Source: Acidobacteriota bacterium (GTDB lineage Bacteria; Acidobacteriota; Thermoanaerobaculia; Multivoradales; Multivoraceae). From it: a stretch of DNA of 64,000 bases. Position numbers and translations under genes: made by a program. The stretch covers positions 58,063 through 122,062 of the forward strand of contig QQVD01000022.1 of NCBI GenBank assembly GCA_003388555.1, read 5' to 3'. Shown here one piece after another: positions 54,179 through 63,600 of the stretch (position 1 is its first letter; each line of letters begins with the position of its first letter). The notes beneath the pieces were generated by a model. That model did not search any database and was not told the origin of the DNA. It saw nothing but the letters and a program-made list of their open reading frames with translations.

Positions 54179-55735
54179 ATGGACAGACACGGCAGGCTCG
54201 CGTTCCCCTCTCGTCAACCGCCCTGGAAGAGGTCTCGCGCTACCCGCTCCTTGGGCGCTTGGTCGTCCTTGCTCATCGCGGCTGCCTTCGGAATCGGCCC
54301 GCTGGCCGCCCAGCAGGAGGACCGCTACGACTACTTCGGCCACAACCGCGAGATGATCCAGGCGGGGGTGCAGGCGGTGCTGATGTGCAACGGGCTGTTC
54401 ACCTCGAACCGCTCGCTGGAGCAGGTGTTCGCGCAGGAGCTGGCCTACCTGCAGCGGCCGATCGGCAGCGCCCGTGGCGGCGACTACGAGGTCGACCGCG
54501 AGCGGCGCACGGTGGCGGTGGGCACGCCGGGCGGCGTGCCGGTGATGCGGGCTGCCTTCCGCGATGGCCTGGGGTGCGTGGTGCTGGCGCCGGACCAGAC
54601 CTTCGAGGACCTGGAGGAGCTGCCGCGGCTCGAGCTGCCGCCGGCCCCCGACGTTTCGCAGGTGCCGTGGCCGATGGGCGATCTCGTCGAGGAGGAGCCG
54701 CTGACGGCGGGGATCGACGCGGCGAAGCTGCAGGCGGCGTCGGACTGGGCCTTCGACCGTGGGACGCCGGAGCAGGACACTCTCAGCCTGCTGATCGTGC
54801 ACCGCGGACGCATCGTGCACGAGCGCTACGCCGACGGTGTCGACCGCACGACCCGTACCCGCACCTGGTCGACGGCCAAGAGCATCGCGGCGACGCTGAT
54901 CGGTCTGCTGGTGGATCGTGGAGAGATGCAGCTCGACGCGCCGCTCGACGTGGAATGGCTGCCCGAGGTGGCCGCTGCGGAGACCGACCCGCGCCGCGCG
55001 ATCACCCTGCGCCACGTGCTGCACATGTCGAGTGGGCTCGATCCCGTCGACAGCTTCGGCCTCGAGTACGCCAGCGGCTCGGGCCTCTCCTACTGGGCCG
55101 GGGCGAGCTCGGTCGACGGTGCCCGCCGCCGGGGGCTGATCCGTCAGCCGGGCACCTACTGGGACTACGAGAACTACGACACCCTGCTCGCGGTGCTGGC
55201 GATGCGGCGGGCGCTCGAGCGCCGCCACCCGGAGGACGATCCCCAGCAGGCGCGGCAGCGCTACCTCGAGTTCCCGCACCGGGAGCTGCTGCAGCGGCTC
55301 GGCATGCACAGCACGCTGCTCAGCGTCGACCGCTTCGGCGACTTCGTGCTCAGCTCGCAGGTGTACACCAACGCGCGCGACCTGGCGCGCTTCGGCATGC
55401 TCTACGCGCAGGGAGGCGTGTGGATGGGCGAGCGCCTGCTGTCGCAGGAGTGGGTCGACTTCGTGCGCACGCCGGCGCCGGCCAGCGCGGTGCGCCACTC
55501 CGATTACGGTGGTCAGTTCTGGCTCGTGCCCACGGATCGGAGCGACGTGCCTCCGGGCGCCTACTCGACCGCCGGCAACCGTGGCCAGTTCGTGGTCATC
55601 GATCCCAGCCACGAGCTCGTGATCGTGCGTCGCGGTCTCGACTGGGGGCGCCAGGGCTTCGACCGCTGGGATCTGCTGCGCGAGGTGCTGAAGGCGTTCG
55701 GTGAGGAGGGCGCGGGTGAGTCGTCCGCGGACTGA
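54179..55735 (+). CDS. Periplasmic serine hydrolase, class C beta-lactamase family
   Basis: 518 aa. A signal peptide (WSSLLIAAAFGIGPLAAQQ) precedes a 170-aa N-terminal extension, then the catalytic domain: SxxK in TWSTAKSIAATLIGLLVDRG, YxN in YWDYENYDTLLAVL and a late HxxG-like RHSDYGGQFWLVP. It is larger than classical PBP4* proteins and unlike the other serine hydrolase at 15057 outside the core. Substrate unknown; its position beside the glycan and sulfatase genes may reflect surface maintenance. Confidence 0.88.
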   Translation: MDRHGRLAFPSRQPPWKRSRATRSLGAWSSLLIAAAFGIGPLAAQQEDRYDYFGHNREMIQAGVQAVLMCNGLFTSNRSLEQVFAQELAYLQRPIGSARGGDYEVDRERRTVAVGTPGGVPVMRAAFRDGLGCVVLAPDQTFEDLEELPRLELPPAPDVSQVPWPMGDLVEEEPLTAGIDAAKLQAASDWAFDRGTPEQDTLSLLIVHRGRIVHERYADGVDRTTRTRTWSTAKSIAATLIGLLVDRGEMQLDAPLDVEWLPEVAAAETDPRRAITLRHVLHMSSGLDPVDSFGLEYASGSGLSYWAGASSVDGARRRGLIRQPGTYWDYENYDTLLAVLAMRRALERRHPEDDPQQARQRYLEFPHRELLQRLGMHSTLLSVDRFGDFVLSSQVYTNARDLARFGMLYAQGGVWMGERLLSQEWVDFVRTPAPASAVRHSDYGGQFWLVPTDRSDVPPGAYSTAGNRGQFVVIDPSHELVIVRRGLDWGRQGFDRWDLLREVLKAFGEEGAGESSAD

Positions 55736-55844
55736 GGCTCCGCGGCGGCGCGGCAAGAATCGGTCTCCGGCCCCATCCGAAAGGAGTCCGGCGGAAGGGG
55801 AACGACGCGATGGCGACGCCAGCACGTGCCGGTGGTCGAGCGAG

Positions 55845-58301
55845 ATGAAGGTCTACCCGCAGCAGGATCTCGCGAAGACGGTCTGTAGAGCGTCGCGGCT
55901 CGTTTGCGGCTTGCTGGTCCTGGTCGCCTGTTCCCAGCCGTCGGGTCCGTCGCAGATCCTCCGCCTCGCCGACCTCCTTCCGACCGCCGAGATCGAGAGC
56001 CCCCTCGCCGGACTGCCCGCAGCCGAGCGAGTCGGCGAGCTCGGAGACGTCCGGGTCGAGGAGATCTGGCGTGCCGATCTCCGGCAGCCCGCGGCAGCGC
56101 TCTCGATCGAGGGCCAGTGCGTTGGCCGGAGCGACGAGGAGATCGGGCCGACCCTCCTCTGCTCGCGGGAGGGACGGGCGACGACCACCCATCGGATCGA
56201 TCCCGGCCGGTACTACCGTGTCGCTCTGCAGGCGAGGAACAAGCGACCGCTCGGCTACCTGGTCAAGCTCGTGGAGAGCTCTCCGCAGGGTCCGCTGAGG
56301 ATCTTCCAGTACCCGGACTTCCGCGGCCGCTGGCAGCCGTTCGAGATCTGGTTCCGCTCGACCCAGGAGTCGAGCTCGCTCGAGATCGTCGTCGAGCCGC
56401 GGCACGGTAGCGCCGAGCTCGAGATCGCGGACCTCGTCCTCGAGCGCCTCGAGCTGACGCCCGAGCAGGAGATGAGCCTGCTCAAGTCGCAAGACTCGAG
56501 AGCAGACCCGGCGACGGATCTCGGGTTGGTGAAGCGCGGCAGGCTGCTGCCGATCGACGACCCGGAGGATGCCGACTCACCGCGCGCCTCCAACTACGCG
56601 ATCCGCGACGCCATCTTCGCCCCGGCCCCGACCGACCTGAGGTTCAGTCTCGTCGTTCCGGAAGGAGCCTGGCTGAGCTTCAGCTACGCGTTCGCCCGCG
56701 AGGCCACCCCGGGCGATCGCGCCAATCTGCGGGTCGTGGTGAGCGAAGAGGGGCGGCAGGACCGGACCCTGTTCGAAGAGGACCTCACCCTCGAGGCCGG
56801 GAGCTGGCGCTGGCACGAATGGAGCGGCTCGCTCGCCGAGCACGGTGGCCGCCGCGTCGACCTCGTCTTCCAGACCAGGGCCGCATCGCGGGAAGGTCGC
56901 GCCTACGTCTACTGGGGGAATCCCGAGATCCACACCAACCGACGTGAGAAGGAGACCAACGTCATCCTGATCGCGGTGGACACCCTGCGCGCGGACCGGC
57001 TCTCCTGCTACGGCAACGCGCCCGGAACGACCCCGGCGATGGATTCCCTGGCCGAGGACGGCACGCGCTTCGAGCAGGCGATCTCGTCCGCCAACTGGAC
57101 GACGCCGAGCTTCGAGGCTCTGTTCACCGGCCGCAGCGGTCCGCGATTCGCCGAACACCTGGGCCGTGTCGAGGCGAGGACGCTGGCGGAGCATCTGCAG
57201 GAGGCCGGGTATTCGACCGCGGCGATCCTCTACAAGCCGGCTCTGTACGACAAGGCCTTCGACCGTGGCTTCGACATCTTCCTCAATGCCCCGCGCTATC
57301 ACATCAGGGCCGAGGAGAATCTCGCCGACGCCCTGGCGTGGCTCGATCGCAATCGCGACAGGAGGTTCTTCCTCTTCCTGCACTTCGACGATCCGCACCA
57401 GCCCTTCTGCCAGCCGCCGGCAAGTCTGCGCGAGGACCTGCGCGCTCGGCTCGAAGGGTACGGCCTGGAGCTGCCGATCATGGTCTCGGATCGCCACGCC
57501 TCGAGCGTCGACCCCGAGCACCCCATGCGCGCTTTCGAGCAGCGCCGAGGATGCCGGGACTGCCGCGCGGACGGCGCACTGAAGCCCGACTTCCGTCAGC
57601 TGGCCGACGAGCTCTACGATGACGCCGTCCGCTACGTCGACGGACAGATCGGCCTGTTCCTGGATGCGCTGAAGGAGGCCGATCTCTACGACAGCAGTGT
57701 CATCGCTCTGGTCTCCGACCACGGCGAGGCTCTGTGGAACCACCACGACCAGTTCGGCCACGCCGGTAGCAACCTGCACGACGAGCTGATCCGCGTCCCG
57801 CTGATCGTCAAGGTGCCGGGCGGAAGCGGATGGGCAAGGAACCGGACCGTGCGCTCCCAGGTGCGGCTGATCGATCTGATGCCGACGCTCCTCGAGCTCG
57901 CCGGCGCCGAGTCGCCGGTCGAGAAAAGCCCTGCGGAGAGCTTCGCGTCGGTCCTGCTTGCGGGCTCCTCCGGCGAGCTCGACGACCGGCCGGTGCTCAG
58001 CGTCGGTCAGGACGAATCCTCGCTCTCCCTCAGATACCGTGGCTTCAAGTACATCCGGTACGAGAACGGGCGGCAGGATCCGGACCGGCCAGCAGTCGAG
58101 GAGCTGTACGACCTGACGCACGATCCGCGGGAGAAGAACGACGTCGCGGACGAGCATCCGCGTCTCATGGCGCAGATGAGAGAGGCCGTGGACCACCTGT
58201 CCGCCGTCGGAGGGGACGACGGTCGCGAGGGGGAGCCACCTTCTGATCCGATCGACGCACGCCAGCTGGAAGCCCTCAGGGCTCTGGGCTACATCCAATG
58301 A
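55845..58301 (+). CDS. Sulfatase-like (alkaline phosphatase superfamily) lipoprotein
   Basis: 818 aa. The N-terminus has a lipobox (VCGLLVLVACSQPSG). A 380-aa beta-rich N-terminal region precedes the sulfatase fold, which starts VILIAVDTLRADRLSCYGNA with a metal Asp. The position of the formylglycine residue reads SSANWTTPSFEALFTGRSG, so Thr replaces the Cys/Ser of true sulfatases. Later metal ligands are present: VSDHGEALWNHHDQFGHAG. It is likely a phospho- or sulfo-transferase/hydrolase of related chemistry, on the surface. ATGA overlap couples it to the lyase-like gene. Confidence 0.85.
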   Translation: MKVYPQQDLAKTVCRASRLVCGLLVLVACSQPSGPSQILRLADLLPTAEIESPLAGLPAAERVGELGDVRVEEIWRADLRQPAAALSIEGQCVGRSDEEIGPTLLCSREGRATTTHRIDPGRYYRVALQARNKRPLGYLVKLVESSPQGPLRIFQYPDFRGRWQPFEIWFRSTQESSSLEIVVEPRHGSAELEIADLVLERLELTPEQEMSLLKSQDSRADPATDLGLVKRGRLLPIDDPEDADSPRASNYAIRDAIFAPAPTDLRFSLVVPEGAWLSFSYAFAREATPGDRANLRVVVSEEGRQDRTLFEEDLTLEAGSWRWHEWSGSLAEHGGRRVDLVFQTRAASREGRAYVYWGNPEIHTNRREKETNVILIAVDTLRADRLSCYGNAPGTTPAMDSLAEDGTRFEQAISSANWTTPSFEALFTGRSGPRFAEHLGRVEARTLAEHLQEAGYSTAAILYKPALYDKAFDRGFDIFLNAPRYHIRAEENLADALAWLDRNRDRRFFLFLHFDDPHQPFCQPPASLREDLRARLEGYGLELPIMVSDRHASSVDPEHPMRAFEQRRGCRDCRADGALKPDFRQLADELYDDAVRYVDGQIGLFLDALKEADLYDSSVIALVSDHGEALWNHHDQFGHAGSNLHDELIRVPLIVKVPGGSGWARNRTVRSQVRLIDLMPTLLELAGAESPVEKSPAESFASVLLAGSSGELDDRPVLSVGQDESSLSLRYRGFKYIRYENGRQDPDRPAVEELYDLTHDPREKNDVADEHPRLMAQMREAVDHLSAVGGDDGREGEPPSDPIDARQLEALRALGYIQ

Positions 58302-60346
58302 GATCCCTGAAGGTCTCGAGAGCTTGCGTGGTCTCGGCGATCGCTTTCTCCGCGATGCAAGCCGCGGTGCTGCCGACGGCAGCCATCGGGGCGGAGATCT
58401 GCGGCAACGACGAGAAGAGGATGCTGCGGCTCTTCGAGGCTCTCGATCTGACGTCGGGGGCGCTTGCGGAGGTGCGTGGCTTCGTCGCTGGAGAGCAATG
58501 GTCCGAGGCCTGCCGAGCCCTCGTCCGCCACTATCGCGGCCCAGCCCGGGACCGTGATCCGCAGGCCTCGAAGCCACGTCCTGGCGGCACCGTTGCGGCC
58601 GCGGACCTGGTGCTGGAGGACCAGGTGACCCTCCTCAACACACAGGGACGCCTGGCTCGACGTGCCGATGGCGGTATCGACTGGCTCGACCACGGCCCGC
58701 TCGGAGATCGCGAGTGGAACTCGTACCTGAACCGGCACATGCATCTGAAGGTGCTGCTCGACGCCTACCTGGAGACAGGACGGGAGGAGTACGCGCGTCG
58801 TCTCGACGAGGACCTCGCCGACTGGTTGGTCAACAGCCCCTACTCGGGGGAGCGGAGCCCGGGGAGGCGAGGCGAGGGACTGGATCTCCGCTGGCTCTCG
58901 CTGGAGCCGGCGAATCGGGCCCTCGTCTGGCGGCAGATCTTCGACGCCCTGGCTCTCGGGCTGGAGCTCAGGGACTCGACGTTGCTGCTGATGCTCTCCT
59001 CTCTGCAGGACCACGCCGACTTCCTGGTGGAGCACCATTCGCCGAAGCACAACCACCTGATCATGGAGATGGAGTCTCTGGCGACGATCGCGATGCGCTG
59101 GCCGGAGTTCGCGGCGGCCGACGCGTGGATCCGGTACTCCCTGGATCAGGTCGACGGCTGGATCGAGCAGCAGTTCTACCCGGACGGCGCCGACCGCGAG
59201 CTCTCGGCCTTCTACCAGTGGCTCGTTCTCCAACGCCTCGCCTCGTACGGCGAGATCCTCGATCGGGCCGGCGTGCCGGCGTCGCGGGCGAGTGGCGAGT
59301 CCCTGGAGCGAGCTCACGGCTACCTGGCAGGGGTGGTGCGCCCATCGGGCACGGTTCCGCTGAACAACGACGGAGACCTCGTCAGCGCTCTCCATCTCCT
59401 GAGTCGGATCGCAGAGCGCGAGGACCGCCCGGACTGGCTTCACGCGGCGACCGGTGGTCGGCGAGGCGAGCCTCCCCAAGGCGCGCCGACGCGCTTCTTC
59501 CCCTGGGCCGGACAGGTCGTGATGCGGAGCGGCTGGGAGAGGGACGCACTCTGGTCGTTCTTCGACTTCGGTCCGGCGGGCGAGGGCAGCCATCAGCACG
59601 CGGATCGGCTCCATCTCTCCGTCTCCGCCTTCGGCCGCGATCTCCTGGTGGACGCCGGCCGCTTCACCTACGACAGGTCGAGCGCCTTCAGGGACTACTT
59701 CCGCGGCTCTGCGAGCCACAACGTGATCCTCGTCGACGGCGGGGGCCAGAACACCAGCATTCACTCCACGGCATCTCCCCTGCTCGATCGGGTGACGATC
59801 GAGCCCGGTCTCGAGATCGCTCGGGGTGTCTACGCCGACGGCTTCGAGGGCGCGGCGGGAGAAGCCTCCCACTTTCGCACCGTGGCCTTCGTCGCAGGTG
59901 AGCTCTGGGTCGTCGCCGATCGGATCGTCACCGATCGTCGCCGCGCGATCCAGGCTCTCTGGCACTTCCACCCGGACTGCAGCGTGGAGATCGACGGCTC
60001 CGGCGTGCACTCCGTCGATGAGGGCGTAGGGAATCTCCGCATCGCACCCGTCGGCGGTGTGGCCTGGGGCGTCGCGCTGGCCCGGGGCGAAGAGGAGCCC
60101 GAGATCCAGGGCTGGTGGAGCGAGGCGTACGGGCACAAGCGGCCGGCGACGGCGGCTGTCTTCTCGGCCGAGATCGGAGCGGGAGAAGAGACCTTCGTCT
60201 GGCTGCTCCAGCCCGCTCGCGGCGCCGTGCCGATCCGCCGGGCCGAGATGCTGGCGACGGACGGAGAGTCGGTGCGGGTGTCCTTGGAGACGGCAGCCGG
60301 GGAGGTCGAGGTCGTGCTGCCGTTCGTCGATCCTCCGTCTCGTTAG
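58298..60346 (+). CDS. Heparinase II/III family protein (polysaccharide lyase-like)
   Basis: 682 aa. Signal sequence SAIAFSAMQAAVLPTAAIGA, an alpha/alpha toroid (DWLDHGPLGDREWNSYLNRH, HHSPKHNHLIMEMESLATIA, DGADRELSAFYQW) and a C-terminal beta-sheet domain with SHQHADRLHLSVSAFGRDLLVDAG and YFRGSASHNVILVDG, the hallmark of heparinase II/III-type lyases. These cleave uronic-acid polysaccharides such as heparin, heparan sulfate or alginate. Coupled to the sulfatase-like gene, it suggests processing of an acidic, probably sulfated, glycan, either scavenged or self-made. Confidence 0.9.
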   Translation: MRSLKVSRACVVSAIAFSAMQAAVLPTAAIGAEICGNDEKRMLRLFEALDLTSGALAEVRGFVAGEQWSEACRALVRHYRGPARDRDPQASKPRPGGTVAAADLVLEDQVTLLNTQGRLARRADGGIDWLDHGPLGDREWNSYLNRHMHLKVLLDAYLETGREEYARRLDEDLADWLVNSPYSGERSPGRRGEGLDLRWLSLEPANRALVWRQIFDALALGLELRDSTLLLMLSSLQDHADFLVEHHSPKHNHLIMEMESLATIAMRWPEFAAADAWIRYSLDQVDGWIEQQFYPDGADRELSAFYQWLVLQRLASYGEILDRAGVPASRASGESLERAHGYLAGVVRPSGTVPLNNDGDLVSALHLLSRIAEREDRPDWLHAATGGRRGEPPQGAPTRFFPWAGQVVMRSGWERDALWSFFDFGPAGEGSHQHADRLHLSVSAFGRDLLVDAGRFTYDRSSAFRDYFRGSASHNVILVDGGGQNTSIHSTASPLLDRVTIEPGLEIARGVYADGFEGAAGEASHFRTVAFVAGELWVVADRIVTDRRRAIQALWHFHPDCSVEIDGSGVHSVDEGVGNLRIAPVGGVAWGVALARGEEEPEIQGWWSEAYGHKRPATAAVFSAEIGAGEETFVWLLQPARGAVPIRRAEMLATDGESVRVSLETAAGEVEVVLPFVDPPSR

Positions 60347-60654
60347 TCGGAGCTCGCGCTGCGGTTGGCGAGGGTCGGCGCGTGCCCTCGGCGCTGGCGA
60401 AGGCCGGGAATCCTCCTCGCTACTCGCTCTGGGGCGAACCGAATGGCTGGCAGGCCCCCTCCCGGCTTTCCCCCTGACGGGCCGGGACCTGGGCGTGCTG
60501 TCGGGCCGAAAGCGTCGTTGTCCCTTCGGGGCGTCGGTTTACGTCTCTTGTGGTGACACTCCCGTCGCCCAAGGACCTAAGACCGGGCACGCCACGAGGG
60601 TGCGGGCCGGCTCCGCCTCGCGGCGATTCTCCAAAGGCTCGAAGACGCTCCGCC
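60347..60654. other. Intergenic region upstream of the fusion gene
   Basis: 308 bases with no gene or clear terminator. It includes a GC-rich stretch with several short inverted repeats (for example GGGACC/GGTCCT-like pairs near 60483 and 60570). It probably carries the promoter of the next gene, but no confident -35/-10 is visible. Confidence 0.35.
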
Positions 60655-63600
60655 ATGACACCACCCGAGGTCGAACCAGATCCTCTCGAGATCGCCAGGT
60701 CTCTGGCCGGACAGCGACTGCTGGTCAGCGGCGCCACCGGGTTCATCGGCAAGGTGCTGGTGGAGAAGCTGCTCTGGTCGGTGCCCGAGGTCGGCGAGCT
60801 CGTCCTGCTGCTGCGCCCGCGACGCGGCGACAGCGTCGAGGAGCGTGTGCGGCGCGAGATCCTCGACTCCCCGGTCATGGCGAGGCTGCGCGCCCGCCAC
60901 CAGGCGGGGTGGGAGGAGTGGGCGCGCAGCAAGCTGCGCGTGGTGGAGGGCGATCTTGCGACGGAGCGCCTCGGCCTCGACGCGTCGGCGTGGCAGGGGC
61001 TGGCGCAGCGGATCGATCGGGTGGTCTCCTGCGCCGCCAGCGTCACCTTCGACGAGCGCGTCGACCGCGCCACCTCGACCAACGTGCGCGGCGCGGTGCG
61101 TCTGCTCGAGCTGGCGCGCGCCGCCGGCGACGTGCCGCTGCTGCACCTCTCGACCTGCTTCGTCAGCGGCCGCAGTTCGGGCACGATCGAGGAGTCTGCC
61201 GGTGACTTCGGATTCGACTCCCGCACGCTGCTCGCCGAGCTCGACCGGGCCTGCGCCGAGGTGGAGGGCGACGACGGCGACGAGGCCGCCGTGGCGAAGG
61301 GCCGTGAGGTCGCCGCGGCGCACCGCTTCAACGACGTCTACACCCTCACCAAGGCGCTCGCCGAGCGCATGCTCGAGGAGCAGCGTGGCGGCGTGCCGCT
61401 GGCGATCGTGCGGCCGGGCATCGTCGAGAGCGCCCTGGCGCAGCCGCGACCCGGCTGGATCGAGGCGGTGCGGGTGGCGGACCCGCTTCTGGTCGCCTAC
61501 GGACGCGGTCGCCTGCGCGAGCTCCCGGCCGACCCCGAAGGCAGGCTCGAGCTGATTCCGGTCGACTTCGTGGTGCACGCGACGCTCGCCGCGCTGGCGG
61601 ATCTGGGGCCGGCTACCACGACGGCCGACGCCGCACAGGCCGGCTTCGGGCGCGGCGACGTGATCCGAAGACGAGACGGCGGAGCCGGCGGGCCGGCTCC
61701 GGTGCGCTACTACCAGGTCGGCTCGAGTCGCAATCCGCTCACCCTCGGCGAGCTGCTCGCCCACGCCCGCGACGGCTTCGCGCAGACGCCGCTGCGAGAT
61801 CAGCAGGGTCGGGCCATCGAAGTCCCGCCGGTGCGTTTCGTCTCTCCCGGAGACGAGCTCCGGCCGGCGAACGCCGGACGCACGGACCGACAGGGCAGGG
61901 ATCGGGTGCACGAGCACTTCGCCCGCCTGTTCGAGGTCTATGGCCCCTACCTGGACCACCCGGCGCGCTACGACGACACGGCGACGCGGGCGCTGTCCGC
62001 CCGTCTCACCGACACCGAGCGCGCCGCCTTCCCCTTCGACGTCGCGCAACTCGACTGGCGCGACTACGTCGCGCGGATGCACGTCCCCGGCCTGCAGCGC
62101 TTCGCCCTGTGCGCCGAGAGCGGCGAGCCGCCGCCGTCGCCCGGTCCTGCGTCGACGCTGTCTCGGGCGAGGCTGGGGGAGCTGGGCAGTCTCGGAGAGC
62201 TGTTGATCGAGGTCGCCCGCCGCCATCCCGACCGCATCGCGCTGCAGACCTTCCGCCAGGGCCGGTGGTTGCGCTACACCTACCGCCAGGCGCTCACCGC
62301 GACGAGCAACATCGCGGCCTGCCTCGCCCAGCGTCATGGCATCGGATCCGGCGACCGCGTGGTGCTGTGGACCACCGGCTCTCCCGAGTGGGTCCTGATG
62401 ACGATGGCCCTGTGGCGCCTCGGCGCCGTCGCGGTACCGCTCGATCCGCAGTGGCCGCCCGGCGAGGTGGTCGACGCGGCGAAGCTGGTGGGCGCCAAGC
62501 TGATCTGCGCCATGCCGCGGTTGCACCCGGCACTCGCCTCGGCGGCCGACCCGGCCTGTCCTGTAGTGGAGCTGGCGGCGCCGCTGGTGCCGGAGCCCGA
62601 CGTCGAGCTCCTGCCGGGGGCCGAGGCCTTCGCATCACTCGCCGCTCCGGCCGCTTCGCAGGACCTGGCCAGCATCTTGTTCACCTCCGGCACCACGGTG
62701 GCCCCCAAGGCGGTGCCGCTGACCCACGCCAACTACCTGGCCAACGTGCGCGACCTGGTGCCGCTGATGGAGCTCGAGGGGGAACGGCTGCTCTCGGTCT
62801 TGCCGGTGCATCACGTCTTCGAGCAGATGGTCGGCCTGCTTGTGCCTCTCGCGGGCGCCAGCACGGTGAGCTACGTCGCCGAGCTCAAGCCGGACGAGAT
62901 CCGCTGGATGATGTCGACGACGCGGCCGACCGTGCTGGTCGCCGTGCCGCGGCTGCTCGAGCTCCTGCACGGGGGCATCGAGCGCAGCGTCGCCGCCGGC
63001 GGCCCGATGCTCGGCCTCTGGTTCAAGCTGATGTTCGCGCTGTCGAAGGCGACCGGTGGGCGCTACGGCCACCGTCTCTTCGCCAAGGTGCACCAGCGCT
63101 TCGGCGGCTCGCTCCGCCGCATCGCCACCGGCGGCGCCGCGCTCGACCCGGATCTCGGCCGCCGCTTCTTCTGGATGGGCTTCCGGGTGGCCGAGGGCTA
63201 CGGCATGACCGAGACCGCACCGGTGCTGTCGGTGAATCCGTGGCGCGAGATCCGCTTCGGCTCGGTCGGCAGACCCCTGCCCAGCGTCGAGTTCCAGCTG
63301 CGCGAGGTCGAGGTCGAGGGCGAGGGCGCGGAGGAGACGGTGGACGTCGGCGAGATCTGGGTGCGCGGCCCGAACGTCATGTCGGGCTACCACGACAACC
63401 CCGAGGCCACCGCCGAGGTGATGCAGGGCGAGTGGCTCAACACCGGCGACCTCGGCCGTTTCGACGGCGACGGATACCTGCACCTGTGCGGCCGCACCAA
63501 GGAGATGATCGTCACCGACGCCGGCAAGAACGTGTACCCCGAGGAGGTGGAGCGTCGCTACCGCGACCTGCCGATGGTGGAGGACCTGGTGGTGCTCGGC

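Noticed and set aside
53987..55825. Extension of the minus-strand GT2 frame to 961 codons
   Set aside because: The GT2 domain begins just after the ATG at 53986. The upstream extension is antisense to the serine hydrolase gene.
60480..60654. Possible riboswitch upstream of the reductase/ligase fusion
   Set aside because: The GC-rich leader has short stems but no match by eye to the c-di-GMP, cobalamin or other common aptamer cores. A covariance-model search would be needed.
56577..62526. Long minus-strand frames (615-666 codons) opposite the sulfatase, heparinase-like and fusion genes
   Set aside because: Plus-strand catalytic motifs and tight operon spacing identify the true genes. The antisense frames are compositional shadows.
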